Below, one piece after another: positions 24,055 through 32,056 of a stretch of DNA of 64,000 bases. The notes beneath the pieces are model-generated. The model did no database searches. It worked only from the letters and a program-made list of their open reading frames with translations, and was not told the DNA's origin. Numbering within the stretch: position 1 is the stretch's first letter; each line of letters begins with the position of its first letter. This DNA comes from Sphingobium scionense (GTDB lineage: Bacteria; Pseudomonadota; Alphaproteobacteria; Sphingomonadales; Sphingomonadaceae), in contig NZ_JACIEU010000003.1 of NCBI RefSeq assembly GCF_014197035.1, forward strand, positions 62,001 through 126,000, given 5' to 3'. Position numbers and translations under genes: made by a program.

Positions 24055-24604
24055 GATCGCCGCTCCGTCAGCGAAAAATTCCGATGCGATCCTAGGCGCG
24101 CTGCCGGGGATTGGCGATCATGATAAACCCTGGGGCGGGACAGTAACGATCTGTCGCCGGGCCACGGGGACAATGGCCACGAACCGTTGGATAGCAGCAT
24201 GTTGCATTTGCGTCGGGTGACAGGCCTTGGGGGAAGACGCCGATCAGGGCAAATCCCGACTTGGCCGGGCCTGACGGTGCATTAGCTTGATAACGACGCA
24301 AAAATGCCGGGGAGGCGCCCAAGTTGGGGCGCGCCGGGAAGGATCGGCCGGAATTGCCGGCCCATGAAATGACTGCCGCCCATCCCCCCGGGTGCGGTCA
24401 TGCATCAGGCGGGAAGAAGGACTGCACTTTCCGCCTGATGCCCCATCGGGCTCAGGGACGCCACGGAAAGAAATGCGCCCAAATCGGCACTTATCCCGAT
24501 GGGCGGCCCCGTCGGAACGGCGATAGTCGGCGGCAAGGGAGATGGGGCCATTTCCAGCATTGCGCATCTCGCCGCGCGTTCGATCCGGGCAGAAGGAGCT
24601 TGTC
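24055..24604. other. 550-bp intergenic region without a supported gene
   Basis: Divergent region between the DUF202 gene and the DUF2092 gene. The short frames here have no protein-like features. One half-box related to the recurring motif, complement of 24490-24502 (CCATCGGGATAAG), is visible about 100 bases before the DUF2092 gene. No hairpin terminator or RNA gene was recognised. Confidence 0.5.
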
Positions 24605-25366
24605 ATGAGGTCTAGGATAAAATGTCTCTGTGTGCCGCTGGCGTTGCTGGCCGCATCCACGGCCTATGCGCAGACCAGCGCGCCGGCGGCGGGTGAGATC
24701 GAGCCGGCTGCCATGGCCGCGATGGACAAGATGAGCGCCAAGCTGATCAGCTTGCCGGCCTTTGCGCTGAAGGCGGATGTGACGACCGAGCAGGTGCTCG
24801 ATACAGGGCAAAAGCTGCAATATGGCGGTACGGTCGACATTCGCGCGCACCGGCCCGATGCATTCAAGATTTCGGCAGTATCCGACATCCAGCATCGCGA
24901 TTATTATTTCGGCGGTGGCAAGTTCACGATCCTGGCGCCACGGCTCAACTATTATGCGTCGGTGCCGGCCAGCGGATCGATCGGCCAGGCGCTCGACAAG
25001 CTGAAGACCAGTTACGGCATCGAACTGCCGCTGGCGGATCTGTTCACCTGGGGCACGGACCAGTCGCTGCGGATGCGGATCAAGTCGGGCTATCTGGTCC
25101 GGCCGGAAAAGATCGATAGCCGCACCTGCACCCATTATGCCTTTCGTCAGGAGCAGGTCGACTGGCAGATCTGGATCGACGACAGCGACCAGTTGCCCTG
25201 CAAGCTGGTGATTACCGACACGACCGATCCGTCGATGCCGCAATATGTGGCGGTCCTGCACTGGGATCTGCAGGCGCAGCCGAGCGCGGCCGATCTGGCC
25301 TTCGCGCCGCCCGCCGACGCGCATCAGATCATGTTGGTCGATCTTGGCAAGGGAGACACGAAATGA
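24605..25366 (+). CDS. DUF2092 family periplasmic protein
   Basis: A 253-residue exported protein: the signal peptide ends at about residue 22 (STAYAQ), followed by a beta-rich domain matching the DUF2092 family, which has a LolA/LolB-like fold and may bind lipids. AAGGAG seven bases upstream supports ATG 24605. Two cysteines (in SRTCTHY and LPCKLVI) could form a periplasmic disulfide. The stop overlaps the start of the next gene (ATGA), so the two products are probably made together. Confidence 0.82.
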   Translation: MRSRIKCLCVPLALLAASTAYAQTSAPAAGEIEPAAMAAMDKMSAKLISLPAFALKADVTTEQVLDTGQKLQYGGTVDIRAHRPDAFKISAVSDIQHRDYYFGGGKFTILAPRLNYYASVPASGSIGQALDKLKTSYGIELPLADLFTWGTDQSLRMRIKSGYLVRPEKIDSRTCTHYAFRQEQVDWQIWIDDSDQLPCKLVITDTTDPSMPQYVAVLHWDLQAQPSAADLAFAPPADAHQIMLVDLGKGDTK

Positions 25367-25965
25367 AGCGCCCGACCAACAGCCTGTCCGTGATCGCATC
25401 GCTGGCGATCCTGGCCCAGCCGGTGACGACCGGCATGACGGCCCTTTCCGCCAGTGGCTTCCTGCTGGCGGTGGCGGCTTCGGACAGCGCGCAAGCGGCG
25501 CCGCCGCGCAAGCGCCCCGGCGGCGGGGGCGCGCGGCCCAGCCGACCTGCGGGCGGCGGCGCCCATCGGCCCGCCGGTGGTCGGCCCGCCGGTGGACGAC
25601 CTCCTGTGCGCAATCATGGACCAACCAATGTCAATCATGGTGGCCATCGGAACAATATCAGCAACAATAATGTCAACGTGAACGTCAATCATGGTGGCAA
25701 TCATTATGATGGCGGGCATCGCGATCATTATGACCATCATGATCGTTGGGACGATGACTGGGATGATCACTGGCATCCCGTCGCGACGGCGGCAGCCATC
25801 TCGCTGACGGCGGCGGCGATCGGATCGATCGTGCGCAGCGTTCCGCCGGATTGTTCGACCGTGATCGTCAATGGCATCAGCTATTCGCAGTGCGGCAATA
25901 CCTGGTATCAGCCGCAATATGCCGGTTCTTCGGTGCAATATGTCGTGGTCAATCCGCCGCGCTGA
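25363..25965 (+). CDS. secreted low-complexity protein with DUF6515-like C-terminus
   Basis: A 200-residue exported protein. The long signal peptide ends near SAQA (about residue 46). A Pro/Arg/Gly-rich segment is followed by an Asn/Val/His-rich segment and a His/Asp-rich stretch (about 113-138) that could bind metal. It ends in a hydrophobic segment and a small Cys-containing domain (PPDCSTVIVNGISYSQCGN) like those in DUF6515 proteins. It overlaps the DUF2092 gene by four bases. The low-complexity part is unusual, but the signal peptide and domain make it a real gene. Confidence 0.78.
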   Translation: MKRPTNSLSVIASLAILAQPVTTGMTALSASGFLLAVAASDSAQAAPPRKRPGGGGARPSRPAGGGAHRPAGGRPAGGRPPVRNHGPTNVNHGGHRNNISNNNVNVNVNHGGNHYDGGHRDHYDHHDRWDDDWDDHWHPVATAAAISLTAAAIGSIVRSVPPDCSTVIVNGISYSQCGNTWYQPQYAGSSVQYVVVNPPR

Positions 25966-25980
25966 AGTTCTGATAGAGTG

Positions 25981-26015
25981 AAAAAGCGGCTGCCCGAACG
26001 GGCGGCCGCTTTTTG
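25981..26015. terminator. strong bidirectional rho-independent terminator
   Basis: AAAAAGCGGC / GCCGCTTTTT arms with an inner GCCCG-AACG-GGC pairing, A-tract on one side and T-tract on the other. It lies between the convergent DUF6515-like gene and the TonB-dependent receptor gene, and can end both transcripts. Confidence 0.92.
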
Positions 26016-26071
26016 CGTGGGATAGGCCGGTCCGCTCCCCATCTGGGCAGCGGACCGGTCCGGTAGTGCGA

Positions 26072-28870
26072 TCAGAACTTGACCGAGGCGTTTACGAAGA
26101 AGGCGCGGCCATAGACGTCGTAGGTCGAAGGATAGGTATTCGACTGCTGTTGGTTGTCGCCCATGATCGGCGGCTTCTTGTTGAACATGTTGTTCATGCC
26201 GAGCGACCAGCCGAAGGTTTCCGTCGCCTGCACCTGAAGGCCGAGGTCGAACAGGTTGTAGGCCTTGATCTTCTCGACGGTATAGGTGGTCGTATCGTCG
26301 TCGTCGCGGACGCTCGACAGATAGCGATGGGTCAGGCCCAGGGTGATCGGACCGCTGCTCCAGGTGATGCGGTTGTTGAGGCGCAGCTTGGAATAAGGGT
26401 CGCCGCAATAGACGCCGAAGCGGCCGGCGCAGCTCTGGTTCAGTTCCGGGATCGCCGCGACCGGGTTCAGGTCGTAACGGATCAGGCGGGTGCCCGCGAC
26501 GCGGAAGCTGAGCTTGCCGGTCTTGGCGCCGAACACGCCGAAGTTGAGCGGCAGGCTGTAGTTCATCTCGAAGTCCACGCCCTCGGTCTTGAGGCCGCCG
26601 GTGTTGGACAGGAGATTTTCCGCACCCTCGATCGCATAGCTGTTCTCGTTGCGCGGCAGCAGCGAGCAATAGCTGCTGTCATAAGGCGTCCAGCCATTGG
26701 ACTGATCGCCATAGCAGGCCTTGATGATGTTCGCGGTGCCCGGCGTCGAGATATAATTGTCGATCTTGATATGGTAATAATCGACCGTCAGGCTGAAGCG
26801 CGGCAGGAAGCTGGGCTGGAGCACGACGCCCGCGGTCCAGGTGTCCGACTTTTCCTCGCGCAGGTTCGGGTTGCCGCCGGTGATCGAGTCGATCTGCGAG
26901 CTGCCACCGTTGATGTCGGTGCCGAGCGCGCTCGACGGCACGCCGGTCGCGACGCAACTGGACGCCAGGTTGGCATTGGTGGTCGCGTCCTCGGTCGAAC
27001 AGGGATCGTTCGCGGTCGGGAAGTCCTGCGACTGGCCCGAATAGAGATCCGCGACGGTCGGCGCACGCACCGCCCGGCTATACTGGCCGCGGAAGGTGAC
27101 GTCCTTGATCGGTGCGTAGATGAGGCCGGCCGAGAAGGTGCCGACATTCTTGGCTGCGGTCGAATAATGCGAGAAGCGATAGGCACCGTTGAAGTCGAGC
27201 TTGTGGACCAGCGGCAGGTCGGCGAGCAGCGGCACGTCGATTTCGGCGAACAGCTCCTTCACATTATAGCCGCCCGACAGGCCCTCGCCGGCGTTGAAGC
27301 CGACGACGTCGCCCGAGGACAGGGCATAGTCCGGATCATAGCTGCCATGTTCGGAGCGATATTCCGCACCGAAGGCGATACCGGCCGGGCCGGCGCCCAG
27401 ATCGAACAGATTGCCGTTGGTGACGGCGAAGCTGGCGACCTGTTCGGTCACGGTGCTGACATTCTTGACCGGGATCGAGATGAAGGCGGCGGCTTCGCTG
27501 CTGATATTGCCTTCGCCGAAGATGTTCAGCGGGACGCAGCCATTGCTGGTGTCTGAACAGACCAGATTGCCGTCGCTGTCATAGGTGGTCTTGAGCGCCT
27601 GCTCGACGCGACTGCGCGACACGTTGCCGGTCTGGGTCTCGACCTGCTTGGTGCGCGAATAGCTGTAATAGCCGTCATAGTTCCAGTCGCCGGCGATCTG
27701 GCCCTTGGCACCGATCAGGGTGCGATAGGCGGTGTTGTCGACGTTGGAGATGCGGGCGCCGACTTCGTTGAGGCGGCGGTAGATGGCGGCCGTGGCATAG
27801 CCGTCGCCATCGGTGTCCGCAGCCGACAGCAGCGCCTGCGATTCCGGCGAGAGGAAGGAGGAGTCGACGTCGAGCGAAACCGAGCCGGTGAATGGCGTGG
27901 ATGCCAGGCGGTTCTTCACCCGGTTGTTGATGAACTGGCCCTCGGCATAGACGGTGAGGTGATCGTTGACGTCATAATGGGTCTGGGCGCTGAGCAGGAT
28001 GCGCTTCTGGGGCACCTGAAGATAATTGTCCGGTGCATAATTATAGGCGTCGGTCGCTGAGTTGTAGTCGGAGTAGCTGCCGTCCTGGTTGAACTTATAC
28101 TGGGTGCCCGAGAGGGCAAAGCGGGTGCCGGGGATCGAGCCCGAGCCGCCGGCGGCCAGGCCACCATCGCCGTCATCGGTATAGGCCTGCTTGGTGTAGC
28201 TGCGGGCCGACTGCTGCACGGCGTCGCGCTTGGTATAGTCGATATAGAAGGTGGCGTTGCCGCGACCGTCGGCGAAATTGCCGCCCATCAGCAGGTTGGT
28301 GTTGAAGGTGCCGCCATCGCCTTCCTGGTTGATGCGATAATTGGCGTTCGCTTCGACGCCGGAAAAGTCGCGCTTGGTCACGAAGTTGATGACGCCGGCA
28401 ATCGCGTCCGACCCATAGACAGCCGAGCGGCCGCCCGACACGACCTCGACATGGTCGATCAGGCCCGCCGGAACGGTATTGAGGTCGACGATCTGGTTGG
28501 AGTCATAGGAGACGTAGCGACGGCCATCGACCAGCACCAGGGTGCGGTTGGCACCCAGGCCACGCAGGTCGGCCGTCGACACGCCGCCGCCCGGATTATT
28601 GGATGCCGCCGTCGTGCTGGGGATCAGCTGGGGCAGGTCATTGATGATCGATTCGACATTGACCTTGCCGCTGAGCTTCAACTCCTGCGCGCTGACGATC
28701 GCGATCGGCGATGCCTGTTGCAGGTCGGGGCGGGCGATGCGCGAGCCGGTGACGACGATGGTGTCGCTGGTCGCGCCGTCATCCGCCGCGCTGGTCTGCG
28801 CGAAGGCCGGGGTCGCCAGGCCGAGCAGGATGGTCGACGCCGAAAGGCGCCGCATGATGTGAGACGGCAT
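26072..28870 (-). CDS. TonB-dependent receptor
   Basis: A 932-residue outer-membrane active transporter. The signal peptide ends about residue 24 (ATPAFAQ) and a TonB-box-like segment (DTIVVTGSRI) follows. The plug domain runs about 40-170, with RGLGANRTLVLVDGRR and GGRSAVYGSDAIAGVINFVTK, and then a 22-strand barrel ends in Phe. AGGGAG nine bases before ATG 28870 supports the start. The ligand is unknown. The nearest upstream gene on this strand encodes an orphan OmpR-type regulator, which may control it. Confidence 0.94.
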   Translation of the reverse strand: MPSHIMRRLSASTILLGLATPAFAQTSAADDGATSDTIVVTGSRIARPDLQQASPIAIVSAQELKLSGKVNVESIINDLPQLIPSTTAASNNPGGGVSTADLRGLGANRTLVLVDGRRYVSYDSNQIVDLNTVPAGLIDHVEVVSGGRSAVYGSDAIAGVINFVTKRDFSGVEANANYRINQEGDGGTFNTNLLMGGNFADGRGNATFYIDYTKRDAVQQSARSYTKQAYTDDGDGGLAAGGSGSIPGTRFALSGTQYKFNQDGSYSDYNSATDAYNYAPDNYLQVPQKRILLSAQTHYDVNDHLTVYAEGQFINNRVKNRLASTPFTGSVSLDVDSSFLSPESQALLSAADTDGDGYATAAIYRRLNEVGARISNVDNTAYRTLIGAKGQIAGDWNYDGYYSYSRTKQVETQTGNVSRSRVEQALKTTYDSDGNLVCSDTSNGCVPLNIFGEGNISSEAAAFISIPVKNVSTVTEQVASFAVTNGNLFDLGAGPAGIAFGAEYRSEHGSYDPDYALSSGDVVGFNAGEGLSGGYNVKELFAEIDVPLLADLPLVHKLDFNGAYRFSHYSTAAKNVGTFSAGLIYAPIKDVTFRGQYSRAVRAPTVADLYSGQSQDFPTANDPCSTEDATTNANLASSCVATGVPSSALGTDINGGSSQIDSITGGNPNLREEKSDTWTAGVVLQPSFLPRFSLTVDYYHIKIDNYISTPGTANIIKACYGDQSNGWTPYDSSYCSLLPRNENSYAIEGAENLLSNTGGLKTEGVDFEMNYSLPLNFGVFGAKTGKLSFRVAGTRLIRYDLNPVAAIPELNQSCAGRFGVYCGDPYSKLRLNNRITWSSGPITLGLTHRYLSSVRDDDDTTTYTVEKIKAYNLFDLGLQVQATETFGWSLGMNNMFNKKPPIMGDNQQQSNTYPSTYDVYGRAFFVNASVKF

Positions 28871-29185
28871 GAAAATAATCTCCCTTGGGATTTTTATCCC
28901 GGCCCGCGCCCTGTTGGTTTGTCCTTGGGATGACGCGAGCCGATGAAGAGATTTGTATGCGTGAGGCGAAGTGCGTCAACGCGATTTGCCGTGTTTCACA
29001 AAGGTTTAACAAAGCTGTTGCCAATAAAAAACAGATATGGCGATAGATTTGATTATGTTGTGAAATGTTGCGTGTATTTCCAATTATTGCAAATTCAATT
29101 GGTTTTCTAGGTTGTATTTGTTTTATGACGAAAAATGCCCCGCATATTTTCATATGCAGGGTGGTATTTTGGATTTTTATCTTGT
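28871..29185. other. 315-bp A/T-rich intergenic region
   Basis: Upstream of the TonB receptor gene and downstream of the OmpR-type regulator gene (both minus strand). Strongly A/T-rich from about 28990 to 29135, as expected for a promoter region. It contains one clear terminator (29136-29161) and no supported gene. Confidence 0.6.
29130..29161 (-). terminator. rho-independent terminator of the OmpR-type regulator gene
   Basis: On the minus strand, CCC-T-GCATAT-GAAA-ATATGC-G-GGG forms a stem with a GAAA loop, followed by CATTTTT. It lies 25 bases past the regulator's stop and separates it from the TonB receptor promoter. Confidence 0.8.
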
Positions 29186-29926
29186 TCAGTTCGTGGCGTT
29201 GCCAGCCGTGACGGGGTGGACGAAGATATAGCCTTCGTTGCGCACGGTGCGGATCGTTTGCCCCATCAGGCCGCCGGCCGACAATTTGCGGCGCAGGCGG
29301 CACAACTGGACATCGATGGCGCGGTCATAATGATCGCTGGATGCGCCATAGACCTGGTCGAGCAGCTGGTTGCGGTTCAAAACCTGGCGCGCATTGGCCA
29401 CGAAGACGCGCAGCAACTGATATTCGCCCTCGGACAGCGAGATGGTGCCGCCGCTCGGATCGAACAACTGGCGGGTGGTGAGGTCGAAGCGCCAGCCCTG
29501 GAAGGCGACCCAGCTATTGTCGCGCGGGGCCGTAGCCAGGGTGCCGGCATCGGCCTGGCGGCGACGGGCGCGCAGCGCCGCATTGGCGCGGGCGAGCAGT
29601 TCGCGGGCGTTGCAGGGCTTGATCAGATAATCTTCCGCGCCCATTTCCAGGCCCAGGATGCGATCGATGTCGCTGCTGGCGCGGCTGTGGATGATGACCG
29701 GGATGCGCCGTTCAAACGCGAATTCGCGCAACAGACCGGCGGTATACTGGCCCGGCATCATCGGTTCGGCGATCAACAGGTCATAATGACCTTCTTCCGA
29801 AAGGCGGCGCATGTCGGCGAGATTGGCGGCGGTGTCGACCTCGAAGCCATAGCGGCCGAAATAGTCCGACAGCGACGTCAGCAGCGCTGCGTCATCGTCG
29901 GCGAGGAGAATGTGGCTGTTCTGCAT
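29186..29926 (-). CDS. OmpR-family response regulator with Asp-to-Glu phosphosite
   Basis: A 246-residue regulator: receiver domain (about 4-118) and C-terminal winged-helix DNA-binding domain (about 135-238, with EYQLLRVFVANARQVLNRNQLL and RTVRNEGYIF). The acidic pocket (LADDD) and Lys103 (LIKP) are kept. The position normally held by the phosphoacceptor Asp is Glu54 (DLLIAEPMMPG), a change often phosphomimetic. No kinase gene is adjacent. ATG 29926 is chosen because it begins the receiver domain; the 5' end overlaps the sulfotransferase gene by 49 bases. Confidence 0.9.
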   Translation of the reverse strand: MQNSHILLADDDAALLTSLSDYFGRYGFEVDTAANLADMRRLSEEGHYDLLIAEPMMPGQYTAGLLREFAFERRIPVIIHSRASSDIDRILGLEMGAEDYLIKPCNARELLARANAALRARRRQADAGTLATAPRDNSWVAFQGWRFDLTTRQLFDPSGGTISLSEGEYQLLRVFVANARQVLNRNQLLDQVYGASSDHYDRAIDVQLCRLRRKLSAGGLMGQTIRTVRNEGYIFVHPVTAGNATN

Positions 29927-30897
29927 GATCGAGCATAGGACGGCGCCGTTGCGGCCATTCCGTCGCGTGATTTTGTATCGCGGCATGCCTGTTGTTCCAG
30001 TCGGTCGGCAATGGCCGCCTCGCCATGCCGATAATAGTCGTTGAAATGGGCGATCGCGCCCTCGTCCAAAATGTCGCGCATGCGCAGCGGGCGGCCGAAG
30101 CGGCCCGCACCATTGGCGCGGCGGAGCAGCTTGCGGCTGAGACCGTACCAACCGGGCAGATGGAGCAGGCAGTCCTTGTCCGCGACGGCGCGCCGGGTGA
30201 ACAGATTGGCGGCGCGAAAGGCCCAGAGCAGAAGCCGGCCGGGGGAGGGGTTGCGTGTGCCCCAATCCAGCCGGTCGAGCGCGACGTCCAGCCCGAAACG
30301 GGCGGCATAGGCGGCGGCAAAGCCGCGCGGATCGGCGCGAAAGTCCTCATAGCGGAAGACATGGACATTATCCGCGCCGAACAGCCGGTCATAATGAGCG
30401 ATCAGCCGCGCATAGTCGAAATGTTCGCGGCGAAAGCCCGGTGTCTCGTCCCGTTCGGGCGCCACCGGGCCGAGCCGGTCGCGGCCGAACAGATAGCGGT
30501 GGATGCCGAAGGTGCCGCCGCCCTTCACATATTGGAGATAGGCGGACGCGATGGCGGAGCAGGGATCACGCACGAAGATGACGATCTGCGCGCCGGGCAG
30601 CGTGTCGCGGATACGGCCGGCGACATCCTTGGAAAGATTGCCGGCCAGCCCGCCATTGTGCAGCCCACCGCTCAGATTTTCCTCACACAGGATGATGTCG
30701 TTCCGGTCGTGGCCCAGTGTGTGGCGGGCCTGGTCCGGCTCGAAATGGAGCGCACCGGCTTCCAGGAAGGCGGCCCGCGCGACCGCGCGGGGCAGGTAGC
30801 GACGATTGCGGACGGTGGGATAGAAAATATCCTGGAACCAGGTGGTTCCGGTCTTGTGATAGCCGATATGGACGATGGGGCCGCTGGCGATGTGCAT
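29878..30897 (-). CDS. sulfotransferase family protein
   Basis: A 339-residue protein with the 5'-phosphosulfate-binding loop YHKTGTTWFQ at residues 13-22 and a later helix resembling the 3'-phosphate-binding region (IVIFVRDPCSAIASAYLQY). It probably transfers sulfate from PAPS to a carbohydrate or lipid acceptor in the cytoplasm. It lies one base past the glycosyltransferase stop and overlaps the OmpR-type regulator, so four genes here form one tight minus-strand unit. The last 30 residues are translated over the regulator's start and may be a drifted tail. Confidence 0.85.
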   Translation of the reverse strand: MHIASGPIVHIGYHKTGTTWFQDIFYPTVRNRRYLPRAVARAAFLEAGALHFEPDQARHTLGHDRNDIILCEENLSGGLHNGGLAGNLSKDVAGRIRDTLPGAQIVIFVRDPCSAIASAYLQYVKGGGTFGIHRYLFGRDRLGPVAPERDETPGFRREHFDYARLIAHYDRLFGADNVHVFRYEDFRADPRGFAAAYAARFGLDVALDRLDWGTRNPSPGRLLLWAFRAANLFTRRAVADKDCLLHLPGWYGLSRKLLRRANGAGRFGRPLRMRDILDEGAIAHFNDYYRHGEAAIADRLEQQACRDTKSRDGMAATAPSYARSCRTATFSSPTMTQRC

Positions 30898-30898
30898 C

Positions 30899-32056
30899 CT
30901 ATCCTCCTTCGGTCAGTGCGGGTGCGCTGCGAGACGGGGCAGGGCGGCGGGTCGGCAGTTCGTGCAGGGCGAGGCGGCAATGCCGTTCCCACGACAGGTT
31001 GTTCGCGGCCCAGATCCGCGCCTGATCGCCCAGCCGGCGGCAGAGCGCGGGATCGCGCGCCAGCAACGCGAGCGCCGCGCGCAGTGCGCCGGGCGAATTG
31101 CCGTCGACGATCAGGCCGGTGACGCCGTCGCGGACCAGTTCGGCCGGGCCGCCATCCGTGCCGACGATGCAGGCCAGCCCCTGTGCCATGGCATCGGCGA
31201 CGCTGAGGCCGAACCCTTCCACCTCTGCGCCATCCTCCAGCGCGATCTGGGGGTGGAGGAAGATGTCGGCATCGCGATATTGCTCGGCCAGTTCGACGTC
31301 GGAGACATAGCCGGCCAGCCGGACATGATCCTCCAGCTGGTGGCGGCGCACGGTCTGCTGGATACGGATGCCGTCCACGCCACGGCCGACGATGGTGTAG
31401 TGGAGTGAAGCCTCCTCGCGCAGGCAGGCGGCGGCGGCATCGATGGCGGCCGGGATATTCTTGCGCGCGACCAGGCGGCAGACGGTCAGTATCTGGGCCG
31501 GCGCGTCGCCATTATGGAAGGCGGTGGCGGGGCGGTCGGCCGGCATGCGCACGCCATTCCAGGCGACGATGCTGCGCGCGGCGAGATCGGGCAGGCGCTG
31601 CACCAGCAGGTCGCGGGTGACGGCGCTGACCGCGACGATGCGCCGGGCGCGGCGCAGCACCAGCCGCAGCAGGGCGAAGGCGCCGCCGGCCGGGCGACCC
31701 ACTTCCCGACCATGGATCGTCACGATGAGGGGGCGGGGAAAGGCGAGGGCGGGCAGGGCTGCGCGCCAGGTGCAGGCATGGATTGCCTGTGGGCGCTCGC
31801 CGCGCAGCCAGGCGCCGGCCATGGCGCGGAACAGCCGGCCATAGACCCGCAGGCGCGAGGTCGGGCCGACATCGATCAGTTCGACGCCGTCGCTGCTGAC
31901 CCGGCGCGGGCCGGCCGAGGATTTGGCGAACAGGGTGACGCGCCAGCCCAGCGTGGCATAGGCGCGGGCGGTTTCGGCCACATAGGTCTGGACCCCGCCT
32001 TCATCGGGGGCATGGACGCGGGCGACGAGCCAGAGGCGGCGATCGGCATCAGCCAT
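30899..32056 (-). CDS. GT4-family glycosyltransferase
   Basis: A 385-residue GT-B fold glycosyltransferase. The N-terminal domain carries the acceptor-side motif HAPDEGGVQTYV. The C-terminal nucleotide-sugar domain has RLVARKNIPAAIDAA and the E-x7-D element (EGFGLSVAD), where the second acidic residue is Asp rather than the usual Glu. It probably adds a hexose to an envelope glycan. ATG 32056 is preferred over an upstream in-frame Met because MADADRRLWLVARVHAPDEGG matches family N-termini. It overlaps the upstream gene by eight bases. Confidence 0.88.
   Translation of the reverse strand: MADADRRLWLVARVHAPDEGGVQTYVAETARAYATLGWRVTLFAKSSAGPRRVSSDGVELIDVGPTSRLRVYGRLFRAMAGAWLRGERPQAIHACTWRAALPALAFPRPLIVTIHGREVGRPAGGAFALLRLVLRRARRIVAVSAVTRDLLVQRLPDLAARSIVAWNGVRMPADRPATAFHNGDAPAQILTVCRLVARKNIPAAIDAAAACLREEASLHYTIVGRGVDGIRIQQTVRRHQLEDHVRLAGYVSDVELAEQYRDADIFLHPQIALEDGAEVEGFGLSVADAMAQGLACIVGTDGGPAELVRDGVTGLIVDGNSPGALRAALALLARDPALCRRLGDQARIWAANNLSWERHCRLALHELPTRRPAPSRSAPALTEGG

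Noticed and set aside
24055..24604. Possible small gene or RNA in the 550-bp gap
   Set aside because: Short frames lack ribosome sites and domains, and no RNA fold could be recognised by reading.
26066..27556. Plus-strand open frame antisense to the TonB receptor
   Set aside because: No recognisable domain; the receptor frame has plug and barrel motifs.
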